Assembly (NCBI RefSeq): GCF_000026985.1
Contig: NC_017390.1
Coordinates: forward strand, 3,373,208 to 3,437,207
Reading direction: 5' to 3'
Source: Erwinia pyrifoliae DSM 12163
GTDB lineage: Bacteria > Pseudomonadota > Gammaproteobacteria > Enterobacterales > Enterobacteriaceae
DNA length: 64,000 nt
A program made the position numbers and the translations under genes. The notes under the pieces are model-generated. The model saw only the letters and a program-made list of their open reading frames with translations. It was not told where the DNA came from and made no database searches. Positions 44,484-53,775 of this stretch are shown here, one piece after another (positions within the stretch are counted from its first letter, which is position 1; each line of letters opens with the position of its first letter).

Positions 44484-44999
44484 ATGCTGACTAATGAAAT
44501 GACCGCTCAGTTGAATGATCAGCTTAATCTGGAGTTCTATTCTGCCAACCTGTACCTGCAGATGAGCGCGTGGTGCAATGACAAAGGTTTCGAGGGCGCT
44601 GCCGCTTTCCTGCGCGAACACTCGGCAGAAGAGATGCAGCATATGCAGCGTCTGTTTAACTACCTGAGCGATACCGGCGCGATGCCGGTGCTGGGCACCA
44701 TTGATGCCCCCCCGGTTACCTTTAATTCTTTGAACGAAGTACTGGAGCAGGCTTATCAGCATGAGCAGCTGATTACCCTTAAAATTAATGAGCTGGCGCA
44801 CTCCGCTATGACCACTCAGGATTACTCAACCTTTAACTTCCTGCAGTGGTATGTCGCCGAGCAGCATGAAGAAGAGAAGCTGTTTAAATCCGTGCTGGAT
44901 AAACTGGCGCTGGTGGGTAACAGCGGTCAGGCGCTATTCTTCGTTGATAAAGATTTGAAGAAAATGAGCGAACCCGGCGCGCATCCTCACCAGGCATAA
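44484..44999 (+). CDS. ftnA: FtnA, non-heme ferritin
   Basis: A 171-residue ferritin. Ferroxidase-centre residues are seen as E17 ([11 protein letters not shown]), E49-E50/H53 ([12 protein letters not shown]) and the QEE-type pair in helix 4 ([10 protein letters not shown]). Forms a 24-subunit shell storing iron in the cytoplasm. The start at 44484 follows AAAGGAG at 44471; the frame from 44466 includes this ribosome-binding site and is rejected. Confidence 0.95.
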   Translation: MLTNEMTAQLNDQLNLEFYSANLYLQMSAWCNDKGFEGAAAFLREHSAEEMQHMQRLFNYLSDTGAMPVLGTIDAPPVTFNSLNEVLEQAYQHEQLITLKINELAHSAMTTQDYSTFNFLQWYVAEQHEEEKLFKSVLDKLALVGNSGQALFFVDKDLKKMSEPGAHPHQA

Positions 45000-45018
45000 C
45001 CCTTCAGGGTTATGCCTG
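44991..45018. terminator. Perfect 12-bp stem-loop overlapping the ftnA stop
   Basis: CAGGCATAACCC/GGGTTATGCCTG with loop TTCA. It contains the ftnA TAA and lies between the convergent ftnA and iron-binding protein genes. No T-tract. Confidence 0.7.
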
Positions 45019-45073
45019 CCTGTCACCGTAAACCAGTAAAAAGGGCGACCGCTCTTTTATGATGCAGCCAGGT

Positions 45074-46204
45074 TTATCCCGCCGTCGCCGGCAGCGTCAC
45101 CCAGTAGCCTGGCTGATAGTCAATCGGCAAGAAACGCTGGTAAAATTCGCGGAAGGTCGCATCCGGGTCAATATCCTTAAATAGCTCCGGATGCAGCCAT
45201 TTCGCCAACGCCTGAATAGCGACGAACTGATACGGGCTGTCGTAGAACTGATGCCAGATGGCATGCGCATTGCCATTGGTCGCAACCGGTAAAGTGCGGA
45301 ACGCCGGGCGCGCCATAAGTGCGGTTAAACGTTGGCGGGCAACGGTTAAATCCGCACCCGGCCCGACGCCAACCCAGCCGCCTGCGGTATTGTAGTTTTT
45401 CCAGTTAGCGCCGGTGACCACCACCACATCCGGGCGCGCGGCAATAATCTGTTCCGGGTTAAGCATGCCGAAAGTGCCGGGGATCAGCCCTTTGGCGATA
45501 TTAATACCGCCGGCTACGGCCACCATACGGCCAAAGTTCTCATCACCAAATGACATGCAGCACTCTTCCGTATAGCCTCCCGCACGATCCAGCATCACTT
45601 TCGGGCGCTGGCCCTGGAAGTTTTTCAGCCGGTCGGTGACGATGTCGATCTGACGTTGGCGGAAAGCGATGATCTCTTCAGCACGCGCTGATTTACCCAC
45701 CAGTTGCCCCATGATCCGGATACTTTTTTCCGCATTTTCAAAGGGTTTTTCACGGAAGTCGATAAAGACCACCGGAATGCCCAATTTACTGAGTTTCTCG
45801 GTCAGTCTGGACTCATCGGTGGCGGCTTTAGATTCAAGATTCATCAGCACCAGGTCGGGCTTCAGCGTCAGCGCCTGTTCGATGTTAAAGGTGCCATCCT
45901 TCGCTCCGCCAAAGGTCGGCAAGGCGGTAATAGACGGATATTTCTTGGCATAAATCTGATAGCTGTCGAAATCGGCCTTCGGCAAATCGTCACGCCAGCC
46001 GACCACGCGCTTGAACGGCGCATCGGTATCAAAAGCAGCCAGCAGATAGATCTGCCGCCCTTCACCGAGGATCACCCGCTGTACTTCGGATTTAATCTCG
46101 ACTTTACGTCCGCTGACATCTTCCACCATAAACGGTGCTGCCAGCAAAGTGGCTGACGTCAGTAAACCGCCAGCCAGAATCAATACCTTACCCCAGAGTG
46201 TCAT
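45074..46204 (-). CDS. Periplasmic iron/siderophore-binding protein (FepB/FecB-like)
   Basis: A 376-residue solute-binding protein with signal peptide (about 1-22) and two class III lobes (VQRVILGEGRQIYLLAAF; EQALTLKPDLVLMNLESKA; PEQIIAARPDVVVVTGANWKNY). Such proteins deliver Fe(III)-siderophores or heme-type ligands to an ABC importer. It stands alone: no permease or ATPase gene is beside it in the window. A strong Fur box lies 17 bp upstream, so it is iron-repressed. Confidence 0.9.
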   Translation of the reverse strand: MTLWGKVLILAGGLLTSATLLAAPFMVEDVSGRKVEIKSEVQRVILGEGRQIYLLAAFDTDAPFKRVVGWRDDLPKADFDSYQIYAKKYPSITALPTFGGAKDGTFNIEQALTLKPDLVLMNLESKAATDESRLTEKLSKLGIPVVFIDFREKPFENAEKSIRIMGQLVGKSARAEEIIAFRQRQIDIVTDRLKNFQGQRPKVMLDRAGGYTEECCMSFGDENFGRMVAVAGGINIAKGLIPGTFGMLNPEQIIAARPDVVVVTGANWKNYNTAGGWVGVGPGADLTVARQRLTALMARPAFRTLPVATNGNAHAIWHQFYDSPYQFVAIQALAKWLHPELFKDIDPDATFREFYQRFLPIDYQPGYWVTLPATAG

Positions 46205-46949
46205 AGCTAACCCCGCAAAAGAAAATGATTATTATTATCAGTTTCGAGCCTGAACAGGCGATGCTACGACGAATAAAAAGTAATGACAATATGTGTCAGA
46301 AAATTTCTTAAGGTATCCACCGGCGTGACGCAGCGGGCAGCCGCTCGCCCGGCAGATTACAGGTCCGGGTAAAGCGATGGCAATTCATATCCGCTAACAG
46401 ATCCATTTGTTATGCTTTCAACGTTAAACACGGGCTCCCCCGGGGAGATGACTGGTAGGCTAATCGGTCAAAATGAGGGTTCGATAGCAGAAAATAATTC
46501 AGCGGAAAGAAATTATCAGTCTGGATCGAAATTCACCCAGTTACCAATGGTGAGGGTTTCACATACCTGCCCGATAAATCGCGACAACATCATCAGTCAG
46601 GAAGCGTCGGGTGCCGCGATGTACATGAGAGGAGACAGCAGTTTGCTACTTGCGGTGTGGCATTATTGGCTAACCCGTCATGCGTTTTATTTGGCGTAAA
46701 TCACATAAATCATTAGCTTTAAGGCGGTTAGCTTAAACAGAATATTTGATGGCACTTATTGATTACCAGATTTTTTAATGATAACGGTTTATAATCAGCG
46801 TGCGCGCAGCAAAGATAATGCCATTTTTTGCCGGCAAATCTTTTATTAAGTTAAAACAGATGTTTACTCTGATGAGATACCGTGTTGCCACTATACGCAT
46901 CAGGATACCCCCTTGATAAACTCACTGAATCAGACGATATGCGGCGACT
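46205..46949. other. Intergenic region between the iron-binding protein and yqeI-like genes
   Basis: 745 bp. Apart from the Fur box at the left edge I see no gene; a 95-codon frame at 46412-46699 has no family-like pattern and no ribosome-binding site. The last 200 bp are AT-rich, as expected for the promoter of the membrane regulator gene. Confidence 0.5.
46221..46239 (-). promoter_or_regulatory. Fur box
   Basis: On the minus strand GATAATAATAATCATTTTC, matching GATAATGATAATCATTATC at 17 of 19 positions, 17 bp before the iron-binding protein start. Confidence 0.9.
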
Positions 46950-47849
46950 ATGACTGTGGATTGTATTATTAATCACTGGAGCGTTGATTTCGCTTCCGGT
47001 ACTTTGCTCCATCAAAGCAGCGGTGAACAACGCCGTTTGGGTGAGTACCAGCTCAAGTTGCTACGGGTGCTGGCAGAGAATGCCGGGAAAGCAGTCTCGC
47101 GCGAAGAGTTAAATAATCTTGTCTGGGAGCGGCGTGTTATTGGTAATAACAGCCTGCCCAACGCGATCCATGCGCTGCGTATTGCGCTTGAGGATGATGG
47201 TAAGCAGCAAAGAATTATCCGTACCATGCCTAAAAAGGGCTATATTCTTGAAGCTGAATTTTGCGAGTTTATCACCCCCCTGCGGCCAGAAACAGACTTA
47301 GCAGAAGCCCATTCACCGAGGGAGCCGTTCGGTGATGCAAAGCCTGTGGTGCTGGCGCCACACACCCCTGCTGCCGCACCTCAACCTGAACATCGCCAGC
47401 GGCCATCCGTTCACCCATTGTGGTACTGGCTGGTTCCGCTACAGGTCGTGGTGTTAATTACCCTGCTCGTCTGGATCCTGCTACCCGGCGATCTCTTCTT
47501 CCGCACGCAAATACACGAGCAGGATGCCGGGGTCTACAGCAACATTCACCTGCTTGAATTACACCGGCGTAACGAGAAAACGTCCGCCGCCAGTGAACTG
47601 AGTAAACAGCTGGAACCCGCTTTTTATTCTCTCAACCAGAAGCTAAAAAAGCAGCAGGTACAGATGGAGGTGTTCTTTTTTTCCTCCGGGGTTTCGCTTA
47701 ATTATACTCTGACGCTGAAAAGCCAATGCGACAGTAAGCAGCTGGCCATGAACATCGTTAACTGGCGTATGAACGGTACTCTGTTAAGTGCGCTGATCTA
47801 CCGGGAAAGTGAGAGAAAGCTGAATGAAATGGCGAACTGTGTCAATTAG
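46950..47849 (+). CDS. yqeI: ToxR/CadC-like membrane-bound transcription regulator (YqeI type)
   Basis: A 299-residue bitopic protein. OmpR/PhoB-type winged helix at about 10-105 (RLGEYQLKLLRVLAENAGKAVSREELNNLVW...IIRTMPKKGYIL), a Pro-rich linker, one membrane helix at about 158-178 (YWLVPLQVVVLITLLVWILLPG) and a periplasmic sensor domain. The following gene overlaps by 26 bp and encodes a membrane-anchored partner, like toxR-toxS. Targets unknown; the pair resembles E. coli yqeI-yqeJ. Confidence 0.85.
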   Translation: MTVDCIINHWSVDFASGTLLHQSSGEQRRLGEYQLKLLRVLAENAGKAVSREELNNLVWERRVIGNNSLPNAIHALRIALEDDGKQQRIIRTMPKKGYILEAEFCEFITPLRPETDLAEAHSPREPFGDAKPVVLAPHTPAAAPQPEHRQRPSVHPLWYWLVPLQVVVLITLLVWILLPGDLFFRTQIHEQDAGVYSNIHLLELHRRNEKTSAASELSKQLEPAFYSLNQKLKKQQVQMEVFFFSSGVSLNYTLTLKSQCDSKQLAMNIVNWRMNGTLLSALIYRESERKLNEMANCVN

Positions 47850-48282
47850 TTTACTGCTGGCAACCCTGGCGACATTGCTGGGGGCAGCCCTGATGAAACA
47901 GCTACCTGGTCAGCAGGAAGCTCTGTTCACCCCGCAATTTGCCGGAGAGGATCTGCAATTGGGTTATTACGACCTGCTGTCACGCCAGCGAGAAGTGTAT
48001 GACACGAATATTGCCTCAAACGGTAAAACCTCGATCATGACGCTGACCAGCCCGAATGATAGCCGCTTTGTGCTCAAAATTTATTTGCAGCAGCATAATT
48101 CGGCTTTCAGAGGTGTTACTTTTGACTACCAACTGGTTTATTTTGCAGAGAGTCATCAGGCGCGTATGATCAAAAGCATTCTCGGTGATTCGGGGCGTAA
48201 CGGCATCGCTTTTGTCACTTTGCGTTTTAAAGACAAACGGCTGATTGTTACGCCCTCAGGGCAAATCTATCGCTACGATTAA
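47824..48282 (+). CDS. yqeJ: Membrane-anchored partner of the ToxR-like regulator (YqeJ/ToxS type)
   Basis: A 152-residue protein with an N-terminal membrane anchor (about 5-24) and a periplasmic beta-rich domain, lengths as in YqeJ. It starts within the end of the regulator gene (26-bp overlap). By analogy with ToxS it would stabilise or tune the periplasmic part of the regulator. Confidence 0.75.
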   Translation: MKWRTVSISLLLATLATLLGAALMKQLPGQQEALFTPQFAGEDLQLGYYDLLSRQREVYDTNIASNGKTSIMTLTSPNDSRFVLKIYLQQHNSAFRGVTFDYQLVYFAESHQARMIKSILGDSGRNGIAFVTLRFKDKRLIVTPSGQIYRYD

Positions 48283-48289
48283 GGTGCAA

Positions 48290-49282
48290 TTACCGATCGG
48301 TAAACCTCGCCTGCCAGTTAGCGAGGGTTTTAGGCAGCGTTTTTTTGTCGCTTTCGGTGGTAACGTAGTGCAGCTTTATCCCCTTGCCTTTCTCCGCTGG
48401 CTCCAGGCGTAGCGCCCAGAATTTTCCCTCTGGTGTGGTCATGATCATCGCGGCTTTACGATTCGCCAACCCCTTAACCCACATGACCATCACGGTTGCT
48501 CCGAGATTGTCGAGGTCCTTTCCTCTGGCGTAATCCGTGGCGGTATCGACATACTGCTGATAGTCCGTACCCACCAGCTGGCGGAATTTATCGTCAGTTG
48601 CCCGATCGGGAAAAATGCCAATACTTAACAATGTTGCAGGCGGTCGCGGGTCGGTCTGACTCTTCACATAAATACCATCAATCGCCATCTCCCCCGGTAA
48701 TAGCAGGCTGCAGCTGCCGGCGCTATCACTGCTTACTTTCAGCCTGCCATCCGCCAATGGCACCATGACGATGGCGCAGTCTCCGCCCCAGATGATTTTA
48801 TCGGTAAAACCGACGCCGGAATAACGCCGTACTTCACCAGCGAATACCGCGCGGTTGACACCGCCCCTTACGCTGGCATCCATATGAAGTAGCTGCCCAT
48901 TATAGCCGTGAATCAGGATGTTACCGCTGTTACCGGAGGGAACGGTGGTATTCCACCATGTTCCTTCCCAGTCAAAGGGACGATCGGCACCGTACAACTG
49001 ACCGATCTGCTTCAGATAAGCGCCGCGCAGACAGCGGGTATTGGTACACCAGGACGATCCCTGACGGGGTGCAATGAAACGGGCAGCATGTTGTGGATCA
49101 TCGGTAACCCGTTGATGGAAAGCTTCATTATAAAGTCTGTCGAGCCAGAGCAACTGCGGGTTGTTACAAACGGTATATTCCGCCACGCTTAAGTTTCGGC
49201 CACAGTCGAGAGCCAGAGCCGGATTAACCGCAGCTATCAGCCAGGAGAGGAGTAATAATGGCAAGATTTTGTTCAGCGTCAT
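48290..49282 (-). CDS. Secreted protein with LprI-like (DUF1311) N-terminal domain
   Basis: A 330-residue protein with signal peptide (about 1-24). Residues 26-95 carry the Cys pattern of the LprI/DUF1311 domain (LDCGRNLSVAEYTVCNNPQLLWLDRLYNEAF ... WCTNTRCLRGAYL), known in lysozyme-inhibitor-like proteins. The rest is an unidentified beta-rich domain. Convergent with yqeJ. A lysozyme-related role is only suggested by the domain. Confidence 0.7.
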   Translation of the reverse strand: MTLNKILPLLLLSWLIAAVNPALALDCGRNLSVAEYTVCNNPQLLWLDRLYNEAFHQRVTDDPQHAARFIAPRQGSSWCTNTRCLRGAYLKQIGQLYGADRPFDWEGTWWNTTVPSGNSGNILIHGYNGQLLHMDASVRGGVNRAVFAGEVRRYSGVGFTDKIIWGGDCAIVMVPLADGRLKVSSDSAGSCSLLLPGEMAIDGIYVKSQTDPRPPATLLSIGIFPDRATDDKFRQLVGTDYQQYVDTATDYARGKDLDNLGATVMVMWVKGLANRKAAMIMTTPEGKFWALRLEPAEKGKGIKLHYVTTESDKKTLPKTLANWQARFTDR

Positions 49283-49478
49283 TCAATCACCAACTGTTGG
49301 TCATGCGCACAGCCCCGGCATAAAATGAAGAGTCTACACACTGCGAGGTAACCTGGCTACTGCCGCCCCGGCGCATTTTGTCACTGTTATAGCCTAATAC
49401 TCTTAAACTGTGTCTGCTGTTGTGGCTGCAACCAGGGTCTAATATCACTCTGCCCGACATGTCTATCGGAGAACTAAA

Positions 49479-49961
49479 ATGGAAGAAGTGAAACAGATAC
49501 TGCTGCGCGAGATCGACACATTAAATCGCGAGGAGCAGCGCGACAATAAACCCCGTTTCAGCTTTCAATTCCTGAAGACCCACCCCGGTCTTTGGGCCTC
49601 AATGTATGGCTGCTATGCGTTGACCGTAGCGCTGATTTTCACCACCGACTTTCTCGGCTGGCCTGCATTCTGGGGCGCGACCGTATTCGTGCTGCTGATG
49701 AGTGGACTGATGCTGATGGATATCAACCCCAAATATCGCTTTGAGGATATTGATACCCTTGACCTGCGCGTTTGCTACAACGGCGAATGGTATTACGTAC
49801 GTACCCTGTCTCAACAGGCCGTATCCGATATTCTTGCCGGTGACAACGTGCCGGATAACGTCAAGCAGGGCATTAATAAACTGTTGTCGCTAAAGGGCGA
49901 GGTGGATTTCTATGACGTGTTTCATCTGACCTGGGGCCAGAAACGCGCAGCCACGGTCTGA
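49479..49961 (+). CDS. ylaC: YlaC-family inner-membrane protein
   Basis: A 160-residue protein with two central membrane helices (about 40-60 and 63-82) and the conserved YlaC segments DNKPRFSFQFLKTHPGL and YRFEDIDTLDLRVCYNGEWY. Function unknown. Confidence 0.9.
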   Translation: MEEVKQILLREIDTLNREEQRDNKPRFSFQFLKTHPGLWASMYGCYALTVALIFTTDFLGWPAFWGATVFVLLMSGLMLMDINPKYRFEDIDTLDLRVCYNGEWYYVRTLSQQAVSDILAGDNVPDNVKQGINKLLSLKGEVDFYDVFHLTWGQKRAATV

Positions 49962-49991
49962 GGCGTTGCTTTATGATGCCGGACGGCCCCG

Positions 49992-51425
49992 TTAACCCTG
50001 GTGCCACTCGGCGATCAACCTGCCCAGCGTGGCAACCGCGGCTTCCTGCGACTCACTCCACCATGCGGTGTTAAAACGGAAATAGTTGGCGTATTGCTCG
50101 CTGGAGGAGAACATTTTCCCTGGTGCAATGCTGATATCATGGCGCAGCGCGCTATAGCAAAGCGCCGTCGTATCAATCTGTTTAGGCAGTTCAATCCACA
50201 AAAAGTAGCCCCCGCGCGAATCATTAATTCGCGCCCCGGCTGGCAGGTATTTTTTTAGCGCCTGACGCGCCAGATTCTTACGCTGTTCCAGCACCTGGCG
50301 TAAACGTCGCAGATGACGGTCGTAGCTCCCGGTGCCCAGATAGGTTGCCAGCGCCTGCTGCATTGGCGCACTGGTCGATAGCGTACTCATCAGCTGCAAG
50401 CGCTGAATACGCTGGGCATGTTTACCCGCCGCTACCCATCCGACCCGGAATCCCGCCACCAGATTTTTTGAAAACGAAGAGCAGTGCAGAACGGTATCAT
50501 CAGGGTCAAACGCCTTCGCCGGTAGCGGCTTCTTGCTGCCGAAATAGAGTTCACTGTAAACATCATCTTCAATCAGCGTGACGCCATGTTGCGTCAATAG
50601 CGCGACCAGCTGCTGCTTCTTCTCTCTGCTTAGCGTGCAGCCCACCGGGTTCTGCTGATTAGTCATCATCCAGAGCGCTTTAATCGGCCAGCGCTCCAGC
50701 GCGCGCTTCAGCTCCTCCAGATCGATACCGGTTTGCGGATCGGTGGCAATCGCCACGGACTTTAGCTTGAGCCGTTCAATCGCCTGCAACGCGCCGTAAA
50801 ACGAGGGGTTTTCAATCGCCACCCAGTCTCCTGGTTCGGTTAACGCCTGCAGACAGAGGTTAAGCGCCTCCAGAGCGCCGTTGGTGATAACAATATCATC
50901 CGGCGACACCTGAACGCCCTGAACGGCATACCGCTGTGCCAGCGTTTTACGTAGAGCTTCATTGCCAGGGGGCAAATTATGCAGCGCATCGGCGGCTTTC
51001 ATACTGTGTGAAACGTGGGTCAGTGCACGCATCATCTGACGCTGGGGAAACAGTTCCGGGTCGGGAAAGGCAGAGCCAAATGGCACGATGCGCGGATCGC
51101 GGCAGGCCTGCAACACGTCGAAAATAAAAGCGTTGATATCCACGGCTTCTGCCAGTTGCACTTTCTGATGGCTGAGTGGCTGGCTGAGAAATTCGGCATG
51201 AGGCGCAACAAAATAGCCCGACTGCGGGCGCGACTGGATCAATCCCTGGCTTTCCAGCACCTGATAAGCATGCATCACCGTCATCAGGCTCATACCGCTC
51301 AACCTGACCTGCTCACGCAGCGAGGGCAGTTTTTCCCCCGGTAACCATATCTCGCTTTCAATTTGCTGACGAATTTGCTCGACCAGCTGATCATATTTTG
51401 CCACTACTGTACAACTCGCTGCCAT
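49992..51425 (-). CDS. ydcR: MocR/PdxR-family regulator with aminotransferase-like domain (YdcR type)
   Basis: About 477 residues: GntR-type winged helix (LVEQIRQQIESEIWLPGEKLPSLREQVRLSGMSLMTVMHAYQVLESQGLI) followed by a fold-type I PLP domain. The PLP lysine is in SSFSKNLVAGFRVGW and the aldimine-pocket Asn in TNQQNPVG. Sequence follows E. coli YdcR over its full length. Start uncertain: ATG at 51425, a TTG at 51470, or a GTG at 51404 that best matches the E. coli start. Confidence 0.9.
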   Translation of the reverse strand: MAASCTVVAKYDQLVEQIRQQIESEIWLPGEKLPSLREQVRLSGMSLMTVMHAYQVLESQGLIQSRPQSGYFVAPHAEFLSQPLSHQKVQLAEAVDINAFIFDVLQACRDPRIVPFGSAFPDPELFPQRQMMRALTHVSHSMKAADALHNLPPGNEALRKTLAQRYAVQGVQVSPDDIVITNGALEALNLCLQALTEPGDWVAIENPSFYGALQAIERLKLKSVAIATDPQTGIDLEELKRALERWPIKALWMMTNQQNPVGCTLSREKKQQLVALLTQHGVTLIEDDVYSELYFGSKKPLPAKAFDPDDTVLHCSSFSKNLVAGFRVGWVAAGKHAQRIQRLQLMSTLSTSAPMQQALATYLGTGSYDRHLRRLRQVLEQRKNLARQALKKYLPAGARINDSRGGYFLWIELPKQIDTTALCYSALRHDISIAPGKMFSSSEQYANYFRFNTAWWSESQEAAVATLGRLIAEWHQG

Positions 51426-51470
51426 GCTGCCATTAAAGAGGGGTTGAGAGTATATACTCTTGCTCTTCAA

Positions 51471-51911
51471 ATTACAGGTGGTCCTGAAATCAAAGTATGC
51501 AGAGTAAAAACTGCCAACCGGTAATAAGTCAAAGCCATATAATTAATAAAGTCAGTTAACTAAATTAGTATGTCCTGACAGCATCGGCAAATTCCAAATA
51601 CTTTTCTTATGGCGTATTAGAAATGATACAAATTTAGGAAAACTTCTAAAACAACAGGTTACATATTTTATCCGTAGCGATAATCCTATAGCTTGAAATC
51701 TTCCTAAATTCCACTTCACATAATTAATTTATTAGCCCTATAGTTGCTGCTAATAACTCCAAATTAGTTAACAGGAGTTACAGGAATTTCCTGGCCATCC
51801 GTTTTGGCCAGCCACATTTTCGCCCTTATTACCGGCTCTGCTTCGCGTGGCAGAGCGAGGTTTTCATCAGGAAAAAAGCCCCCCTTTCACTTTGATAAGT
51901 AAGGAACAGTT
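51471..51911. other. AT-rich leader region upstream of the Csu-type pilus operon
   Basis: 441 bp without a gene. Strong AT bias, as usual for H-NS-controlled fimbrial promoters. AAGGAAC at 51900 is the ribosome-binding site for the first pilin. Confidence 0.55.
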
Positions 51912-52478
51912 ATGAAAATGAAGCTTTTCTTGCTGGGCTGTGGTCTTGGACTCGGCGTTATTTCGTCAGGTTATGCTGCCACCGCCACGGGCACCATCAA
52001 TGCAACCCTCAATTTGACCAATAGCTGTCTGGTCAACGGACAAACGGGAACGACCGGAATTAACTTCGGTAGCTTGAACTTCGGTACCAGCCCGTCAACG
52101 TTCACCACGTTGACCGCCTCCGTATCGGGATCGGCGGGCAGTGGTATCTACGTTAACTGCAGCGCAGGAGACACCTATACCGTGGCGATCACCGGAAGTA
52201 ATTCCGCGCCTGCTAACGTGTTTGGCACCGTCACTTCCGCTCCGCGTTACCTGGTCAGCACCACGGATGCCACAACGGCTATTGCCTATACGCTCTATCC
52301 GACATCATCCTCAAGCACGCCGATCGCCAACAATACCAATTTGACGGCTAACGGTACGCCTGACCCGGTATTGGGATCGAACTATCAGGTTTTCGGTCGA
52401 ATTACCGGAGGCGGTAACAATGCTGCCATTCCCGAGGGCACTTTCAATGATGTGATTAACGTTGCTGTAACCTACTGA
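51912..52478 (+). CDS. Csu-type pilin (spore coat U domain), probable major subunit
   Basis: A 188-residue secreted subunit: signal peptide 1-22, then the SCPU domain with two Cys (C38 in TNSCLVNG and C78 in VNCSAG), Thr/Ser/Asn-rich strands and a C-terminal donor-complemented strand region (EGTFNDVINVAVTY). First gene of a five-gene archaic (sigma-type) chaperone-usher operon. Confidence 0.9.
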   Translation: MKMKLFLLGCGLGLGVISSGYAATATGTINATLNLTNSCLVNGQTGTTGINFGSLNFGTSPSTFTTLTASVSGSAGSGIYVNCSAGDTYTVAITGSNSAPANVFGTVTSAPRYLVSTTDATTAIAYTLYPTSSSSTPIANNTNLTANGTPDPVLGSNYQVFGRITGGGNNAAIPEGTFNDVINVAVTY

Positions 52479-52499
52479 TTTTTATCCCGGGGGCTTATT

Positions 52500-53027
52500 G
52501 TGTCACATCGGGCTAATCTGTTTGCGGGCGTGATACGCCCGCTTATTTCGCTACTGCTGCTGTTCAGCAGTAGTGGGTGGTCGTTACCAACTCAACCCTT
52601 TGCCGTTAACGCCGCTATCGTTAACGGCTGCGTGATATCCGGTACCAATACCGGGGTATATGGCGCACTGAATTTTGGCTCTCTGCCTGCCATTGGCACC
52701 TACAGCGCCAATGCCAGTTTGGTTCAGAATGCCACCATAACGCTGGCCTGCACCCCCGGCACCACGTTGAATATGAGTATTAACGGTGGCAGTCACTTCG
52801 CCAGCAGCAGCCGTAATTTGCAGCGCACTGGCGGAACTAATCTGGTGGCTTACAGCCTGTACAGCAACGCCGGTCTGACTACCGCCATTCCGGTTAACCA
52901 GAACGTGACGCTTAGCTACAGTAATGCGAACAATATTATTTTACCTGTTTATGGTCATCTTCAGGTGACCGGGGTTAACACTGCCGGTAGCTATACCGAC
53001 ACCTTAACGGTGACGCTGAGCTGGTGA
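52500..53027 (+). CDS. Csu-type minor pilin (spore coat U domain)
   Basis: A 175-residue SCPU-domain protein (VNGCVISGTNTGVYGALNFGSLPAIGTYS; TLACTPGTTLNMSINGG) with a signal peptide, beginning with GTG at 52500. It ends AGSYTDTLTVTLSW, the usual terminal strand. Similar to CsuA/CsuB minor subunits. Confidence 0.87.
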   Translation: MSHRANLFAGVIRPLISLLLLFSSSGWSLPTQPFAVNAAIVNGCVISGTNTGVYGALNFGSLPAIGTYSANASLVQNATITLACTPGTTLNMSINGGSHFASSSRNLQRTGGTNLVAYSLYSNAGLTTAIPVNQNVTLSYSNANNIILPVYGHLQVTGVNTAGSYTDTLTVTLSW

Positions 53028-53052
53028 TTTTTGCTACAAGGAGCAATAAAGG

Positions 53053-53772
53053 ATGAGGGCATTACCGCGTATTTCCGGGTTGTTATTGGTTGCGCTGAGC
53101 ATGCTGCTTTCACAGGGTAGCCGCGCAGCGAACTCCGTGATGATTTGGCCTATTGACCCCAAAATCAATAGCGATGACAAAGCCGCCGAGCTGTGGCTGG
53201 AAAACCGCGGTACCAGCACCACGTTGATGCAGGTTCGGATATTTCAGTGGCAACAGAACCAGGGCCAGGAACAGTTCCAGACCCAGCAACAGGTGATGGC
53301 CAGCCCGCCGATGGTACGCATTGAGCCTGGAAAGAGACAGCTAATACGCTTAATCAAGCAGATCCCTCCCGCTGCCGGGCAAGAGGCGGCCTATCGGGTG
53401 CTACTGGATGAAATCCCCACACCGCACCCGCAAGCAGAGAATAATGTCGGGCTGAATTTACAGATGCGTTACTCGGTGCCGCTGTTTGTCTATGGTTCCG
53501 GGCTGGACGCAAATAATATCCAACCCAATCTGAGCTGGCGGCTGGTGAATCAGGGCAACCAGCAGGCTATCGAAATTACCAATCGTGGCAATGCTCATGT
53601 ACGGCTGAGCAATGTGGCTTTGGGCGGTCGCAGCATCACCGACAGTCTGATGGGCTACGTGCTGGCCAACGCCAGCCATACCTTCCCATTGCCGTTTAAG
53701 GCGCCGACCGGCGCAGAACTGAGCGCAAAGCTGGGCGCTAAAATCTCCTGGCGCAGCAGCGCGGTGCGGTAA
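53053..53772 (+). CDS. Csu-type periplasmic pilus chaperone (CsuC-like)
   Basis: A 239-residue PapD-superfamily chaperone of the archaic class: signal peptide about 1-25, the subunit-binding strand around MVRIEPGKRQLIRLIKQIPP (Arg and Lys anchor), and two immunoglobulin-like domains. It holds pilins before delivery to the usher. Confidence 0.92.
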   Translation: MRALPRISGLLLVALSMLLSQGSRAANSVMIWPIDPKINSDDKAAELWLENRGTSTTLMQVRIFQWQQNQGQEQFQTQQQVMASPPMVRIEPGKRQLIRLIKQIPPAAGQEAAYRVLLDEIPTPHPQAENNVGLNLQMRYSVPLFVYGSGLDANNIQPNLSWRLVNQGNQQAIEITNRGNAHVRLSNVALGGRSITDSLMGYVLANASHTFPLPFKAPTGAELSAKLGAKISWRSSAVR

Positions 53773-53775
53773 TCC

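Noticed and set aside
46412..46699. 95-codon frame upstream of the ToxR-like gene
   Set aside because: No ribosome-binding site, no family-like pattern, irregular composition.
52831..52865. hrp box inside the minor pilin gene
   Set aside because: GGAACT occurs but the sequence 15-16 bp later is not CCACNNA.
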